A stretch of DNA of 64,000 nt from Neonectria sp. B-13 (Eukaryota; Ascomycota; Sordariomycetes; Hypocreales; Nectriaceae), in assembly GCA_002682825.1 (NCBI GenBank), contig NOKP01000033.1, forward strand, positions 248,001 to 312,000, in the 5' to 3' direction. A program made the position numbers and the translations under genes. Numbering within the stretch: position 1 is the first letter of the stretch; each line of letters begins with the position of its first letter. A model generated the notes under the pieces. The model saw nothing but the letters and a program-made list of their open reading frames with translations, was not told the DNA's origin and searched no databases. Positions 44,702-56,090 of this stretch are shown piece after piece.

Positions 44702-47700
44702 ATGAAATCCTGCTTGTCTTGCTTGGCATGTTGGAGGGCTAATCAAAACCAGGAGTCATCCATTGAACTAGCCCGAGCTTCATCCAAACCTGTCGACCGA
44801 TTCTCTCAGAATCACTCAGAAGGAGCCATAGCCGACGACGACGTGCAAGCAGAAGATGCAAAGACCCTTGCCCAGCCGAGCAACCTCAGCGACAAAGACC
44901 TCTTCCTCGTACAACTGCGATCCATCGTCGACGATGAATATCTTCAACGATCCCAAAGCTACAAGGTCTCAGATTGTGACATGATGATCGCCCATGTGAG
45001 AGGAGCCTTCGAGGCTAGAAAGCTAGACACGAAGCTCGACAGATTCGGGAAAGCTTTGTACACCATCGACAAGTTTGTCAAGGGTATATCGGCAATGATG
45101 CAAGCCTTTGATCCCATAGCCCAGATTGTCTGGGGTGGTTTTCTGATGGTCTTGATGGTATGTCCCAATTCCAAACCCATCAATGTTACCGTGGGCGCTA
45201 ACAGTTTAACTGGTGATAGATTGCTCTTCGTTTCAGCAACCTCATCGATACCATCTTAGACTCCATTACTACCCTATCCATAATCCTACCCAGGTCTCAG
45301 ATCTATAGCAATATGTACCCAACTGAGCGGGTGAAGACCTCCTTGGGCGACATCTGTGCTTGCTGCGTCGAGTTTTGTGCTGCCGTCACTAACGTCTTGC
45401 ATCGACGTTCAATATGTAAGGCAGTCACCCCATGAACTTCCGCCTCAAACGAAAGGAATTTTGTCTGATTCGGTTGAATTTTGCTTCCATAGTCAACGCT
45501 GTTCGTCTGAGTTGGAATCCCGTTGACCGAAAATTCCAGCAACTCCAGAAAAAGATTGAGGATGCTAGACGGAACTTTATGGAAGAAGTTGCCCTGCAAC
45601 ATGCTAAAGAGACGCACGAGTGGAGGATAGAAGGCGAGCCGAAGAGCGCGAATATTCCGTGCCACATCATCCCATCTGCAAACAACAGCCTCTTTTTCCC
45701 CAGACCCGGCATCATGAAGCAGATCGAGGACCATTTGCTTCCCACCGAGTCAACATCGCCCGCAGAGTTGAAAGCATTTCTTCTTCACGGGCTCGGAGGC
45801 TCGGGGAAGACGCAGCTGGCCACCAAGTTTGCTTACAGCCACTGGGACGATTATGATATAATCATCTGGGCCGTCGCCGATACGGAACAAGAACTTGCGC
45901 ACCATTTTCTGCAAGCAGCAAAACGTCTCGGTCTTCCAGAGGGTGGAGACCCACGAGCCATCAGGACGAATGTGATGAACTGGTTGAGAGACTGTAGTAT
46001 GTCGTCCTTGTGGGGTGGTTAGGAGTCTCAAAGCTGACACTGAAACAGATCACAACTGGCTTCTCATTTTTGACAACGTCGACAGTGAAGAGCTGCTGCG
46101 GGATTATTGGCCGAATTCAGCTAAAGGATCTGTTCTCATCACCAGTCGCCAGCGGATTATTGCAACTAATTTGATTGGGGCAGCCTGTGAGGTTGACTCA
46201 CTCAATGACCAAGAAGGCGCTTCCATGATCCAGCTCCTTCTTGAAGGCAAAGTGCGAGATGCCAACAACAAGAGACTTATTGAAGAGATGGCAACGATTC
46301 TATGTGGTTTACCTTTGGCGCTCACTCAGATGTCAGGATACATTCGTACCAATCAGGTCACCGTCGGCGACTTCTTAGACCTGTACAAGAATCGCGACTA
46401 CAGTCGCAAACTCTTTGGCAGCACTACGAGCCTGGATCACCAACAGTATCAGCAAACGTTGGAAACTGTCTGGCGACTGTCTTTCGAGAGACTGTCGCCG
46501 GATGCTCGAACTCTTCTGAGAATTGCGGTGTTCCTACACCCAGATCGAATTCCGTACGATATATTTCGGATACAATCACCGCCACCGCACATGCCTTTGC
46601 CACCGCCCTTGCAGGTTTTGGACAAGTCATATAACATACTCCGGTACGCGAGGCGCCACAAAACAAACATAAGCGACTAACGGGTGCAGCAATAATGAAG
46701 CCAGATCGAGTTTGACCCATCAGTTTCTCATGAAATACAATGATCAAGTACGTCTACAATGCGTAGCAGCACCGCTCATCAAGTACTGACATATACGTGT
46801 AGGAGTCCTCGCTCTCTATTCATCGACAGGTTCAACAAAGTGCTCTCCACGAACTGCTAGATGGAGACCCGGAAAATCTGCGGACAGCACTTTTTGGAGC
46901 AGTTCAGATCTTGTATCATGCGTATCCTCGGCAATCCCCTGTGGGCGAGCCAATACCCAACTGGCAGACTTGCCAGCGTTTTACAACCCACGTACTTCAT
47001 CTTCTAGAACTCTACGACAGCGAGACAAAGATCAAGCATGAGGCTGAACCCTACATTTTAACCCTTTTAACAGAGCTATTTTGCGACTGCGGGGTCTACT
47101 TGTGGGCGAGAGGCCTCTTCCCTGACTCGGAGCGTCTTGCGCATGCATCGATCGAGATTGCGGAAAGAGTTCTCGAACCGTATGACTGCCTGCGGGCACA
47201 GCCCTACACTTTGCTAGGTTGTATTTGCCTGAGGTCCGAGGACAAGAATGAGAAGGCTGCCGAGGCACTCGAGCAGGCCCTCCGGATCCGGGAGGAGAAC
47301 TTGCAGGTTGACTACCAAGACTCGGAGCCTCCACTGCACATTGACATACAACTCGCCAATGCATACAGCAATCTGGGCATCGCGGCGAAGCAGATGGGTG
47401 AATTCGAAAAAGCCGCTCAGCTTCACGAGAAGACCATCGAGATCAAGAAGCGACGCCGAGGGCACTGCGCTGGCTTTCTTCTAGCACTCTCCTTCCATAA
47501 TATGGGAAAACTGCGCCGCCTCCAGGGGCGCATTGAGGAGGCAGCCTCATTATTCCGCGAATGCGAGAATGAGATGAGCATTTATCAAGACAACGATGAG
47601 ATGAAGGCTCGGCAGGCAGTCTGGCTCTGTTCGCTAGCGGAGGTTGAGGCGACGCTTGGGTGCGTGGGAGACGCTGAACTATACTTCATCAGGTCCCTTA

Positions 47701-48127
47701 AAACACTGAAGGACGTAGTGGGCGAGTCATTGGACACCGGTACGACGTGCCTAAGATTCGGCGCTTTCAGATATCGAGCTGGGAAATTTGATGAGGCCGA
47801 GTAAGTGTCAAGTCATTATCCTCCATTGAGATTTTGATGGTGTTGGCCTTTAATTCTCTTGCAAGCTAACGCGCAGACAGAACCTTGTTCAAAGACGCTG
47901 AGAAAATCTTCAACAAGGGCGATGAGACTGAAGTTCTCTCCAAGAACAAGCTTGCGTGTTGTCTTCACTGGTTGGGCCGAACCTACGTACAGCTTGGCAA
48001 GGTTCAAGATGCAAACGAGGCCCAGCGCAAATCCTCGGTGCTGTACAAAGAAATCACTGGCAACCAGATTTCTGCCGACTCAGTGGAGGCATTGGACCAG
48101 TACGAGGCACTTGTTTCGGATGATTGA
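44702..48127 (+). CDS. NLR/STAND protein: helical N-terminus, NB-ARC, TPR
   Basis: Seven exons (44702-45157, 45220-45415, 45493-45996, 46049-46643, 46690-46747, 46803-47800, 47881-48127) keep phase throughout and give 1017 residues. The start MKSCLSCLACW is cysteine-rich and could be lipidated. Residues 1-300 are helical, of the type (Goodbye/DUF7708-like) that precedes fungal NLR ATPases. The P-loop GLGGSGKT is at 317-324; WLLIFDNVD (Walker B) and GLPLALTQM complete an NB-ARC. The C-terminal third is TPR repeats (NLGIAAKQMGEFEKAAQLHEK). Such proteins act in non-self recognition. The exon 3 donor could be GTAGTA or GTATGT; I chose GTATGT. Confidence 0.85.
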
Positions 48128-48217
48128 GGGTTTTAGGTGTTTCATGCGAACTTTTGCTGTATTTCTCACTCTTTATCGTGTATTCTTTTCGCCGCCACCG
48201 TCTTCTTCGGTGTTTCA

Positions 48218-49156
48218 TCACGTTTCCCTCCTCCCCGCGGTTCCTTTCTTCGTCAGACGCTCCACAATTGAGTCCAATTGCTCCACAAAGCCTTGCTTGA
48301 CCATCTCTGGGACGACTCCCATGGTTTGTACAACATCGAGGCTGCGAAGCATCCTCGCTGGATTAGTCGTGCCATTCAAAACAGAAATTCCAGACCCTGC
48401 TTGTCCTAGTGATAAAACGAGTGTGAAAAGTGCATCCTCTCTCGAGACACCAGCCTTGTCGGCGAGCCAACCCACGAGATTGCTGTCGAGAAGCTGCGGG
48501 TTTCCTTTCAGAACCCAAAATGCCTGGTAGTTGATGTTCCTTTCGACACAAAGCTTCCTCAGGTCAAAGTCGAATTGGTTGTGATGCCAGAACCTATTCT
48601 GCACAAGTGATGGCTTGATAGTTGCAGCACTGTAAACAGCCTCCAGCTGTTCGAGAGACACATTTGACAGACCCAAGCCACGCACTTTGCCGCCAACAAA
48701 GGATTCCATTGCGAACCAAATGTCCAACGTCTGTTGCAGGGTTGGCATGGGCCCGTGGAGGATCAAGGCGTCGACGTAATCGACTCCCAAATTGGCCAGG
48801 CTCATGTCAAGGCTCTTTTGAACCTTGACCTCTGGCGAGTCCTCATGAAGGTAGGGTGCCAACTCTGGTGTATGGCCAGCAGGTGTGGTAAACTTGGTCT
48901 GAAGGAACAGATGGTGCCGTGAAAGCCCCAAGCCTCCCCGAGACACGGGCGACAGCGCCAGGGCAATTGCCTGGCCAACTACATGCTCGTGGTAGAATTG
49001 CGGCTGACATGCGCAGTCCAGACCACGGTAGCCGGCGGCGAGGGCTGAGAGGATGATGGAAGGATCTGACTTTTCGGCGGTGCCATAGAGCAGGGGAGGG
49101 ATGGCAGAGCCGCCAAGGGTGAGAGTGGGCTGGATGGGGCGGAAGTCGTCAGCCAT
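48218..49156 (-). CDS. Aldo-keto reductase
   Basis: A single exon of about 312 residues from MADDF (an in-frame upstream ATG at 49171 would add five). The AKR tetrad is present, numbered from the upstream ATG: Asp52 (GLDCAC), Tyr60 (QFYHEH), Lys93 (LQTKFT) and His139 (LILHGP). The NADPH-binding end has SGISVLNGTTNPARML. The family reduces carbonyls with NADPH. The relatives that the spacing recalls are small fungal AKRs of the xylose-reductase/GCY type, but the substrate is unassigned. The stop is only 91 bp from that of the NLR gene, in convergent orientation. Confidence 0.9.
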   Translation of the reverse strand: MADDFRPIQPTLTLGGSAIPPLLYGTAEKSDPSIILSALAAGYRGLDCACQPQFYHEHVVGQAIALALSPVSRGGLGLSRHHLFLQTKFTTPAGHTPELAPYLHEDSPEVKVQKSLDMSLANLGVDYVDALILHGPMPTLQQTLDIWFAMESFVGGKVRGLGLSNVSLEQLEAVYSAATIKPSLVQNRFWHHNQFDFDLRKLCVERNINYQAFWVLKGNPQLLDSNLVGWLADKAGVSREDALFTLVLSLGQAGSGISVLNGTTNPARMLRSLDVVQTMGVVPEMVKQGFVEQLDSIVERLTKKGTAGRRET

Positions 49157-50038
49157 GGTGTCCACTAACATGGCCGCCGCTAACTACGTTACAGTAGCCA
49201 GGGACGGGAACCAGCTGAAATCTGGGGGAATTTCAAGAACCCCCGGGAAAAGGACTTGAGGCTCTGCCCTGAAGTACATGTAACAGCGACCAGGCCACGA
49301 ATAAGAGTCCACCACGTAGCATTCCGTGTGACTAGGGCTTGTCTCGGCTTGTGATGCACATTGAGGCCCCCCTTGGACCGGTGAGTCGGCGTATGGTGCA
49401 TAAGACGAGAGAATAGCACGCCACCACTCGGAAACATTCGCGTCCGAGTGGTTGTTTGCTGCTGTTGTGCAATTGCGTGTGATGTGACGGTGTAAGCAGC
49501 CGGCGGTGAATGGGTAATTACTGTAGCGGTCCGTAGCCTACGGAGGAGTTACTTATTATGGCTACCTGCCCAGAGTAGTTGTATTATAAGTAACTATGAA
49601 GTATTACTCCGTAGTAACTCCTTCGTATCCCTCCAGTTCCCCAGCATGCATGCACAACATAATTAAGGTGGGCCCACTTTCATCCCTGATTGCGTGCATG
49701 CAGGGGGCGGGTCCCGCTTTGCTGCCTTAGGCCTGCCTTAGGCCCGTTGCCTCGTGCCCGCTGCCTTTGGCCAAAACCAACCAACCAAACAACCGAACAA
49801 CCGTCCGTCACCTGATTTCAACTACATGGGTGGTACTGATTCTCTGAGCCTCACGCCTGGTATCCGTTACCCAATTTCCCTGCATCTCTGCTCTGCTCTG
49901 CTCAGCTCGGGCACTCCGAGGACACCACCCTCTTCTTCTTCTTCCTCTGAAATTCTGGTCCTGGTCCGCCCTGCCTACGCCTTCGAACTCCGGCCGAGCT
50001 GCGCGAGCCTCGAACCCTCTCAATGATTTGCGTCTTCC
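49157..50038. promoter_or_regulatory. Divergent promoter region with short inverted repeats
   Basis: About 880 bp between divergent starts. It contains the palindrome CCGTAGCCTACGG (49531-49543) and inverted pairs AGTTACTTAT (49547-49556) with ATAAGTAACT (49586-49595), and CTACGGAG (49538-49545) with CTCCGTAG (49607-49614). This could be a fold-back or MITE remnant. A CT/TTC-rich tract precedes the beta-lactamase-like start. Confidence 0.4.
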
Positions 50039-51870
50039 ATGACCTCAACCTCCATGAACAAGCACGGCACTTATCATCTTCGCCACGGCGACAGCGACCG
50101 TGCTGCCGCCTTGGAACGGTCAGTTGTCTAAATCCCTTTGGTCGCTCACGAGCAGCTCCAACTGATGCTTTGCTTCGCAGGCTGGAGAGCATTGTCGGTC
50201 TGATTGAGGAAATCAGAAACATCTTCAAGACCCCGTCACTGTCAATTGGTATCAATTACAAGGGAGAAAAGATCTGGGCCAAAGGATTCGGGCTCGCAAA
50301 CCAGAAAACCGGCCTTGTTCCCAACTCGGAAACGGTTTATTCCATCGGATCATGCACCAAAGGCTTTACCGGCACAGCCTTGAGTCTCCTCGCAGAGCGG
50401 GGCCTCGTTGACTTGGATGCTCCCGTCTCATCCAAGATTCCATCTTTGAACACGGAAGCAAACCCGGTGGTGGCTGAGAAGATGACCATTCGGGACATGC
50501 TCTCCCACTGTGCTGGCCTTTCCACCATGCCGTTCGAGGTATTGGCGCGACACGGTCACGTCTTTGCCAAACATGAAGACATAATCCAAATCTTCAATCA
50601 CCTGCCACGCGCAGCTGAGTTCAAGTCGGAGTGGATGTACAACAACTGGCTGTTCGCCCTCGCGGGAACTCTCATCGCCCAGGAGACCAACTCCCCTTAC
50701 GGGCAGTTCATTCAAGAAGAGATCTTTGACAGGATCGGCATGAAGAGAACATACACGGATGCCCCTCCTGATGACAACCATGCTTTGCCCTATCTTGTTT
50801 TTGACCGCAAGGAGCCCAAGGCCGTCGACCTCCCTCGTCTGAACAACGGTGTCGCTTTTGACAGCTCGGGAGCCGTCCGATCATGCGTTGACGATTTGTT
50901 GCTTTGGTCTAACGCGCTCATGCAAGCTTGGAGAGCTTCTAATCCGACCCCACGCCACCACAAGAGCCAGCACGCCTCGCCAGACCCCGGCTGTTTAGCA
51001 AGCATCGCCCACCTCATCTCTCGTCTGACAGAGTCGTCAAAGAAATGGTGTCACGACAGCCCGGCGTACCGCGAGAAAGATCTTGCAGTGTCCCTGGCCA
51101 CAGCACAAAAACCGCACTTTCCGCTCGCTGGGGACAAGAAGCAGCAGTATGCCCTTGGCCTCTTTAATCTGCACCTCCCAACCACGGAAATGAACCTTGT
51201 TACGAATCCCGATGTCAACGGCCGAGATTACTCCATCGGTAAGGACTCTGGGGACCGGCTGGTCATCGGTCACACTGGGGAGTTGGGTGGCTTTCTTTCC
51301 GCGTACTGGACCTTTCCAGACGACGATTGCTCCCTGGTGGTTCTCACCAACTCGTTCCAAATCAATGGAGACCCCACCAACATCATTGGTCAACTGCTGG
51401 CACAGACTCTGTTTGACATGAGGCCAGTAGTAGACTTTAAGGAGGTGGCTCAGAATGTCGTCTCTAAAGCCAGAGGTCGCTGGATCACCATTGCCAAGGA
51501 GTGGAATGCGCACCGTATCCCACACACTTCCCCAGGGCCCTTGGCTGCATACGTTGGAGAGTATCACAATCATGGTCTTGCCATGAGTCTCATCGTTACT
51601 CTTACCGGGGATCTCTCGTTCCCTCTTCAATTCTGCATCAATGGCATCGAGGAGCAGGTCTTTGAGTTGTACCACTATCACAAAGACTCATGGACGTTCC
51701 TGCAGCCAACTCGGGATGAATGCATTGAGAAGGGGTACTCGATGTATCTGCTCAGCCGGGAATCGTGGATCATTGAATTTGACCTGTTGGAGGAAGGGCG
51801 ATTTGGTCAAGTTAGGTGGACGCTCGACCCTGACAAGCGTGTTGACTCTCAGGTGTTCTCACGGAAGTGA
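50039..51870 (+). CDS. Serine beta-lactamase-like hydrolase
   Basis: Two exons, 50039-50118 and 50181-51870, joined across a 62-bp intron (GTCAGT donor, CTGAT branch, GCAG acceptor), give 589 residues starting MTSTSMNKHG. An unspliced frame from 50023 is also open, but the spliced N-terminus leads smoothly into the domain. The class C/PBP-like active site is present: SCTK (84-87), a YNN triplet (WMYNNWLFALAG) and HTG in GHTGELGGF. A C-terminal beta domain follows. Fungal members include esterases and transesterases such as LovD relatives. There is no signal peptide, so it is probably cytosolic. The exact reaction is open. Confidence 0.87.
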
Positions 51871-52201
51871 GGCAGACGTGATTCCTTGGCGTCACTTATT
51901 CTCAGAGTCGTATTTTACCTGTCTTATTCAACCATTGTCATGACTTAACGGCATTACGCACTAGCCCCTATGGCAATCAATAGTCCAGCCTTAATAAAAC
52001 ATCCACTAAAAATCATCAAACTCTAATGAGACCAAGGAGTGGCATTGCCAGTCAAACCTAGCTATAGCACCGTGTTTCCTTCTCACCAACAACTTCAGTA
52101 ACGAGCGACCCAAACATCACTGGGAAACAGTATTCCACACCTTCCCTCCCCACCAAGGTGGCATTTTTTCTTCAGCCGTTGTCGTTAGTAAGCCCCTAGA
52201 T
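51871..52201. other. Short intergenic region
   Basis: 330 bp between convergent stops. Nothing is seen except a TTAATAAAAC-like polyadenylation context near 51990. Confidence 0.5.
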
Positions 52202-52630
52202 TCAGGCGTGATTAACGACGGGGTAAGTACCCATCATTTCAGTTGTAGGCCCGGATTCATGCGGCTCATCCATTCTCTTGCTCCAATGCAGCCACGGCTT
52301 GTCACCTGGGTCATCCATGTTGGGCTTCCAGTCGAGCCAGGGTCGAGCCGGGTCACCCGAAGCGGCCATCTCAGCCTGAAGCCAATCCTTCCACGGCTGG
52401 GCCTTGTCGGGTCCAGCAGTGATCTGGGGGGCTTCAGGATGAGTCTCCTCCTCGATCGTGATGACCCCAGTTTCGAGGGCACTGGCAGCATCCTTGCGCC
52501 CAATACCAACAACGAGGGTGCTGTTTCACGTAGTGAGCGCGCTACGGTACGAGAAAAGAAAATAAGGGAGGGATTCGTACCTAAGTGCAATGAGCACAAA
52601 GCTCACAAATAGCACGTACATCGAAAACAT
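52202..52630 (-). CDS. Small membrane-anchored protein with three PWxxW motifs
   Basis: Two minus-strand exons, 52581-52630 and 52202-52520, with a 60-bp intron (GTACGA donor, ACAG acceptor) join in phase to 122 residues. The start has a good context (CACCATG). Residues 1-23 are hydrophobic (YVLFVSFVLIALSTLVVG), a membrane anchor or signal. The rest is acidic, with three spaced motifs PWKDW, PWLDW and PWLHW about 16-20 residues apart. I do not recognise the family. Coding status rests on the splice signals and the repeated motif; the other strand is also open over this stretch. Confidence 0.5.
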
Positions 52631-53482
52631 GGTGAATAGTAACAAGTACTTTGATCGCACTGAATCACTTGCAAGAGGCAGAAAGTGTGGTTACTGCAAA
52701 GATTCTTGAGGACTTGGTGGAATCTGCTCAAACGCCGCAACCGTTGCCTCGTCGGGTTCTTTATCACTTCTCAAAAGCCCTCCCCGCCTCACTCAAAGCA
52801 CTGGTAATCAGAGCCCTCGGATCGACACGGTTTTCCGCTTTCTGGTTATGTGCGGCTTCTCGGTGGGTTTGAAGCTGTTGATGCCGGATGAGGGTACCTC
52901 CGTTGTCACCGAGTGCATTTGCATTCCGATAGGAGCGGTTGACGGGCGTTTTCGTAGTTGACACAAAGCCTCATCTAGTTTCCAGTACGTAAGATGCGTA
53001 ACGTGACGAATGGCGACATGTGCCTTATCTTTCCTTGGTCCAGTCGGGCTTGGTGATGATGGCCGCCTGACCATCGCTTGCAGTCGGAGTGCAACGTTCA
53101 TGCGTCCTTACACCACTCATGTCGCCGCCCAAGAGCATCTTGCATTCAGTGTTGGTCCTGCTGCGTCTTATGGATGTTGTCCGTCACGCTGCGAAGCAAT
53201 CTGCTTGGGCGTCAACACTCGAGGCTTGTGGGGAGGCTTGTGGGGGGTTGAGGGTTGATACGACTTGACATTTGCACAACAGCGCCAGTTAACGAGTACT
53301 TGGCTCACAAGAGATGGTTACTGTACAAAATAGAGGCGTAACGGATCCAATCAGGCACATACACACCCCGCATCCGGAGCCCCATTCATGTCACAAGAAA
53401 AGGAAAAGGTGGCCATGACTGCCTCCATCATCACCGGTCTAACGCATTCTAGCAACCCGGCAATCTGGCAGGTGATGACTGC
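52631..53482. other. Intergenic, no gene seen
   Basis: About 850 bp with short frames on both strands (for example 52808-53101 minus, a basic 97-codon frame) but no family features or splice structure that I trust. Confidence 0.5.
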
Positions 53483-54671
53483 TCATCCGAAGACGTAGGC
53501 TCTGAACTCCACGCTCTCCCGCACACACCCCGCAAGAGCCTCATCTTCATCCAAGAAAGATGTATGTGCAGAAACTAGACGTCATAATCAGCTCATGCTG
53601 ACGGGAAACGTGCTCTTCGCAAGCACTCACATTCAGCCACGTTTGGGTCGATGAGCGTCTGTGAGTCCATGATCTTGAAGATCCACAACTCGTCGCAGGT
53701 TTGTTGGTCGATGAAGTACCATTTTTGTAGAGGCGAGTTTCTGAACACCATGAGCTCAGTGACGGTGTGTGGATACACGAGATCACATGGGCTAAAGTCG
53801 GATTTACAGGTTCTGTAGTCGCAGAGTACGAAAGGATGCTGCTTCACCGGGCCCTGGATTGGATGCCAGATACTGCGAGGTGTTGTGTTGGTCAGTGATT
53901 GAGAAGACTGAGGTAGAGCGAACTGACTTGATTATTCGAAAGCGGCCTCGCAGAATGTCGTCAGCCTCGATCTTGAAATCCAGCTTGATCTGCTCGACAG
54001 TTGCCTTGTACGTTTGGTCTGTCTATTGTAAGATTTCAGGCGTAAACGAATAAAGCATCATGTCCTTTGGGCTTACCGACATGGGCCACTCGGCTTGGTG
54101 GAGCAAAGTTTCTGCCTGGCTGCTGCCCCATGTCTGTCCCGACAGCCCTACTTCTACGGAGCTGGAAAAAAATCAGTACAGTAGCTCACCAAGAAATGTT
54201 GTTTGCGAATATGAAACAAACCGTGTGATCAAAGACAACCACTCTCACGTCTTCTCCGAGCCGTTTCTTGAGAAGCTCTGCGATCCCGGGATAAACAACT
54301 TGGACCACCTTGTGCCCATCCTGCCATTTGTCAAAGCTCAATGGACGCTTCATCAATTCAAATCCGTGAACATCAAGATCGAAAAGACATTCGTGGCCCC
54401 TAATGTCATGGAGGCTGGCACGACAGATTTTGGAGACAACGTTGGTGTTCGGAGCGTCAGTCTTGGTAAAGGGAACGTTGGAGTAGTATGGTTTCTCTGT
54501 ATTGTACTTTTCGTGTGAATCGTCCAGGAATTCGAGGTTCACCTCGCGCTGCTGGAACGGAACATCATTCAACATGTCCGCCGAGGCCTGGGCGTCGCCT
54601 CTGAGCCACGATATAAACGTAGAGATGATAGATACCATAATCAAGATAATAGTGCTGGAGTGAATCGACAA
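53483..54671 (-). CDS. AsaB/CmcJ-family oxygenase
   Basis: Five minus-strand exons (54222-54671, 54077-54161, 53928-54018, 53631-53872, 53483-53574) stay in phase and give 319 residues. The family signatures are SLHDIRG, VYPGIAELLKKRLG, VVVFDHT, the RVAHVDQTY segment spanning intron 2, IINIWHPI at exon 3-4, LIDPNVAEFSAHTSF at exon 4-5 and RESVEFRAYVFG at the end. The family contains AsaB (asperfuranone-region/aspergillic-acid type), GA4 desaturase-like and cephamycin CmcJ-like proteins, non-heme Fe(II)/2-oxoglutarate-type enzymes usually in natural-product pathways. The N-terminal 30 residues are hydrophobic and unusual; the true start may be a later Met (54638 or 54575). Confidence 0.85.
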
Positions 54672-56090
54672 AATCGGGGGAAATTGTGTATGATAACAGT
54701 GTATCTGATTCAGAACTAATACTTTAATGGAGCTAAAAGATCCGAGGTATATATACGCATGGAACGGTATGACTAAGCTGGGTATTTAGCGGCTCTCTCC
54801 CACCCGTCGTGCCATCTAACCTATTCTTGCAGCCCTTATGATGCTTGTAAAGACATCAGCGCTTCGATTATATGGACCGATGAGAATAAAAAAACTATTG
54901 CAACCGATGTCAAATCGTTAGCTCAAGGAAAGTGGAGTGCTCCGGTTGACGACTCTAGTCCGAAGAGTAGCATAGGACGATATGGTACAAGCCAGCTTTC
55001 AGCTATCATGCTTTTGTGAGTGCAGTAATTCCGTGAAGTTCACCATGCGTATTTTATCAGACTACTACTTATACTAGCTTCAATCTCGTGTTGCTTCAGA
55101 CACTCATTTATTTAAGGTCGCTGCAATAGGATTGAATCTTGGTACTATGGGAACGCAACCGGGTCACTGATCATCACTGCCGACCAAGATCATGGTTGAG
55201 GCCTTGATGCTTGGCATTGCATCCGCTATTACTTGCGTTTGACCTAGCGATACCCTCGTAATCCCGTCCCAATCAGCCGCATATATCGTTCTAACAGCAC
55301 TGTACACAGACATAATGCCGAGTTGCAGGATGGTTTATCTCAACGGATCTGAAAGTGTCAGATACACCTGAAGAGTTCAAAGACAGTCAGAAGAGAGGAT
55401 TTCTCTGGAAAGAGAACATCACTTACACCAGTCGTACTGTCAGCGAGACGCCACAAAATAATCTTTTCCAAATTTTGGTAAACAGGAGAAAAGATGCGTA
55501 CAACCTTCCGTACGGGCCTTGACGTGATCTTGTCGGCGTAAGTAAGTTTGCATAGCTTCACGTACGTAATGTCAACGCCAAATATGTCTACGGACAGGCT
55601 ATTACAGACTTTCTTAATTCACGGCTCTACCCGTGGAAGTAATGGACAGCCACTCAATGGTACAGATGAAAGGCAACGTTCCGAAACCCCACAAACGCCA
55701 CCAGGAGACTCGAGACCTTCAACATTTGGCTCCTCAATTTATCCACGTCCACTGCACCGTGAGCCTGGAATTAGTCTCACCATATTCTACTTCAACTCTG
55801 ATGATCGTCGCCCGATTCGCGGGCATCCGGCCGGCTCGGTTCGGTTCGGTGAGAAGAACCGATAAATCACTCCTCCACTGATCGGTTCCCCACAACTCAG
55901 ATTTCGGCCGAGCTAACCCGAAACTAATGGTTCGCTTCCCTGTTTGAGTCTCCAGAATGTCAGCATACATAGATAAAGCTGCGCCATGACTTTATGAAGA
56001 CTAGACATCTTGACTGTAGTAAGAGATCAAGTGCCGCATCACCGCATCACACCAAAAATCACAACAACCGAGAAAGAAGGGAGACAAATT
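54672..56090. other. Intergenic region, divergent promoters
   Basis: About 1.4 kb between the AsaB-like and PhyH genes. No gene is seen. The PhyH-proximal part carries CTCGGTTCGG and several other TCGG/CCGA words (listed separately). Confidence 0.55.
55835..55849 (+). promoter_or_regulatory. Shared CTCGGTTCGG motif, PhyH promoter
   Basis: CTCGGTTCGGTTCGG, 242 bp before the PhyH ATG. It holds three CGG triplets spaced by two bases, the direct-repeat form bound by some Zn2Cys6 regulators. The exact 10-mer recurs at 57886 and 61463. Confidence 0.55.

Noticed and set aside
50023..50180. Extended unspliced N-terminus for the beta-lactamase-like protein
   Set aside because: A canonical 62-bp intron and the ATG at 50039 give a smoother N-terminus in the same downstream frame.
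52208..52612. Plus-strand 134-codon frame over the PWxxW gene
   Set aside because: It is antisense to the spliced minus-strand gene, with no motif, anchor or intron support.
48218..56090. One large biosynthetic cluster joining AKR, beta-lactamase-like, AsaB-like and PhyH genes
   Set aside because: No core synthase is present and the shared promoter motif covers only the three genes from 56091 to 61314.
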